Of a stretch of 52,081 nt of DNA, positions 52,080 through 52,081 are shown piece after piece. A model generated the notes under the pieces. The model was not told the DNA's origin, made no database searches, and worked only from the letters and a program-made list of their open reading frames with translations. Each line of letters begins with the position of its first letter. The first letter of the stretch is position 1. Source of the DNA: Oscillospiraceae bacterium (GTDB lineage: Bacteria > Bacillota > Clostridia > Oscillospirales > Ruminococcaceae); NCBI GenBank assembly GCA_031253495.1, contig JAIRWC010000034.1, positions 1-52,081 on the forward strand, written 5' to 3'. A program made the position numbers and the translations under genes.

Positions 52080-52081
52080 TA

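Overview
The window looks like a chromosomal, GC-rich stretch from an anaerobic Firmicute, most likely a Clostridia member of the Oscillospiraceae type (inference). The evidence is the GlgC/GlgD pair, a purine pathway with IMP cyclohydrolase and AICAR transformylase on separate genes, a GGGtGRT protein beside a NifU-like scaffold, a DUF6465 protein, a lone Na+-pump decarboxylase beta subunit, acetate kinase, and TTGACA-17-TATAAT promoters with GGAGG ribosome sites. I see no phage, insertion sequence, CRISPR array, rRNA or tRNA. Gene density is high and most genes form tight co-directional operons.

Layout. 1-1705: a chemotaxis receptor cut by the window edge. 1845-6164: glgB-glgC-glgD glycogen operon. 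6310-11507: a carbohydrate ABC uptake operon (lipoprotein, two permeases, Gfo/Idh/MocA oxidoreductase) with strong hairpins between its genes. 11996-18037: purE-purM-purN-IMP cyclohydrolase-xylanase-AICAR transformylase, with a membrane-anchored GH10 xylanase translationally coupled inside the purine run. 18110-21266: a GH94 disaccharide phosphorylase and a histone-H1-like DUF6465 protein. 21623-22369: a DUF1624 membrane protein. 22406-29155: perM, decarboxylase beta, aspartate kinase, recD2 and comF on the minus strand. 29369-32567: MarR regulator plus a MacB/FtsX-type ABC exporter behind a perfect operator palindrome. 32633-34356: GGGtGRT and its scaffold partner. 34474-36958: tmcAL and ackA, divergent with overlapping promoters. 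37005-39327: two unrecognised or poorly characterised genes. 39520-43125: MTA/SAH deaminase, cca, mreB. 43199-43996: an unknown coiled-coil protein. 44156-52076: pyrG-ppk-polA-LMW phosphatase-rimI-nadA.

The genes fit a polysaccharide-degrading fermenter. Xylan is cut at the cell surface, oligosaccharides enter by ABC transport, disaccharides are phosphorolysed, surplus goes to glycogen, and acetate kinase yields ATP.

The most unusual signals are: (1) a CTP synthase whose glutaminase domain keeps its cysteine but has Arg at the catalytic-triad His and four further substitutions at conserved active-site motifs; (2) a DNA polymerase I with almost no 3'-5' exonuclease domain, a four-fold six-residue repeat sitting in its place; (3) a dispersed palindromic element, three copies in the same orientation, whose right arm is a GGAGGTCTG(ATG) ribosome site that pairs with its left arm; (4) the xylanase inside the purine operon.
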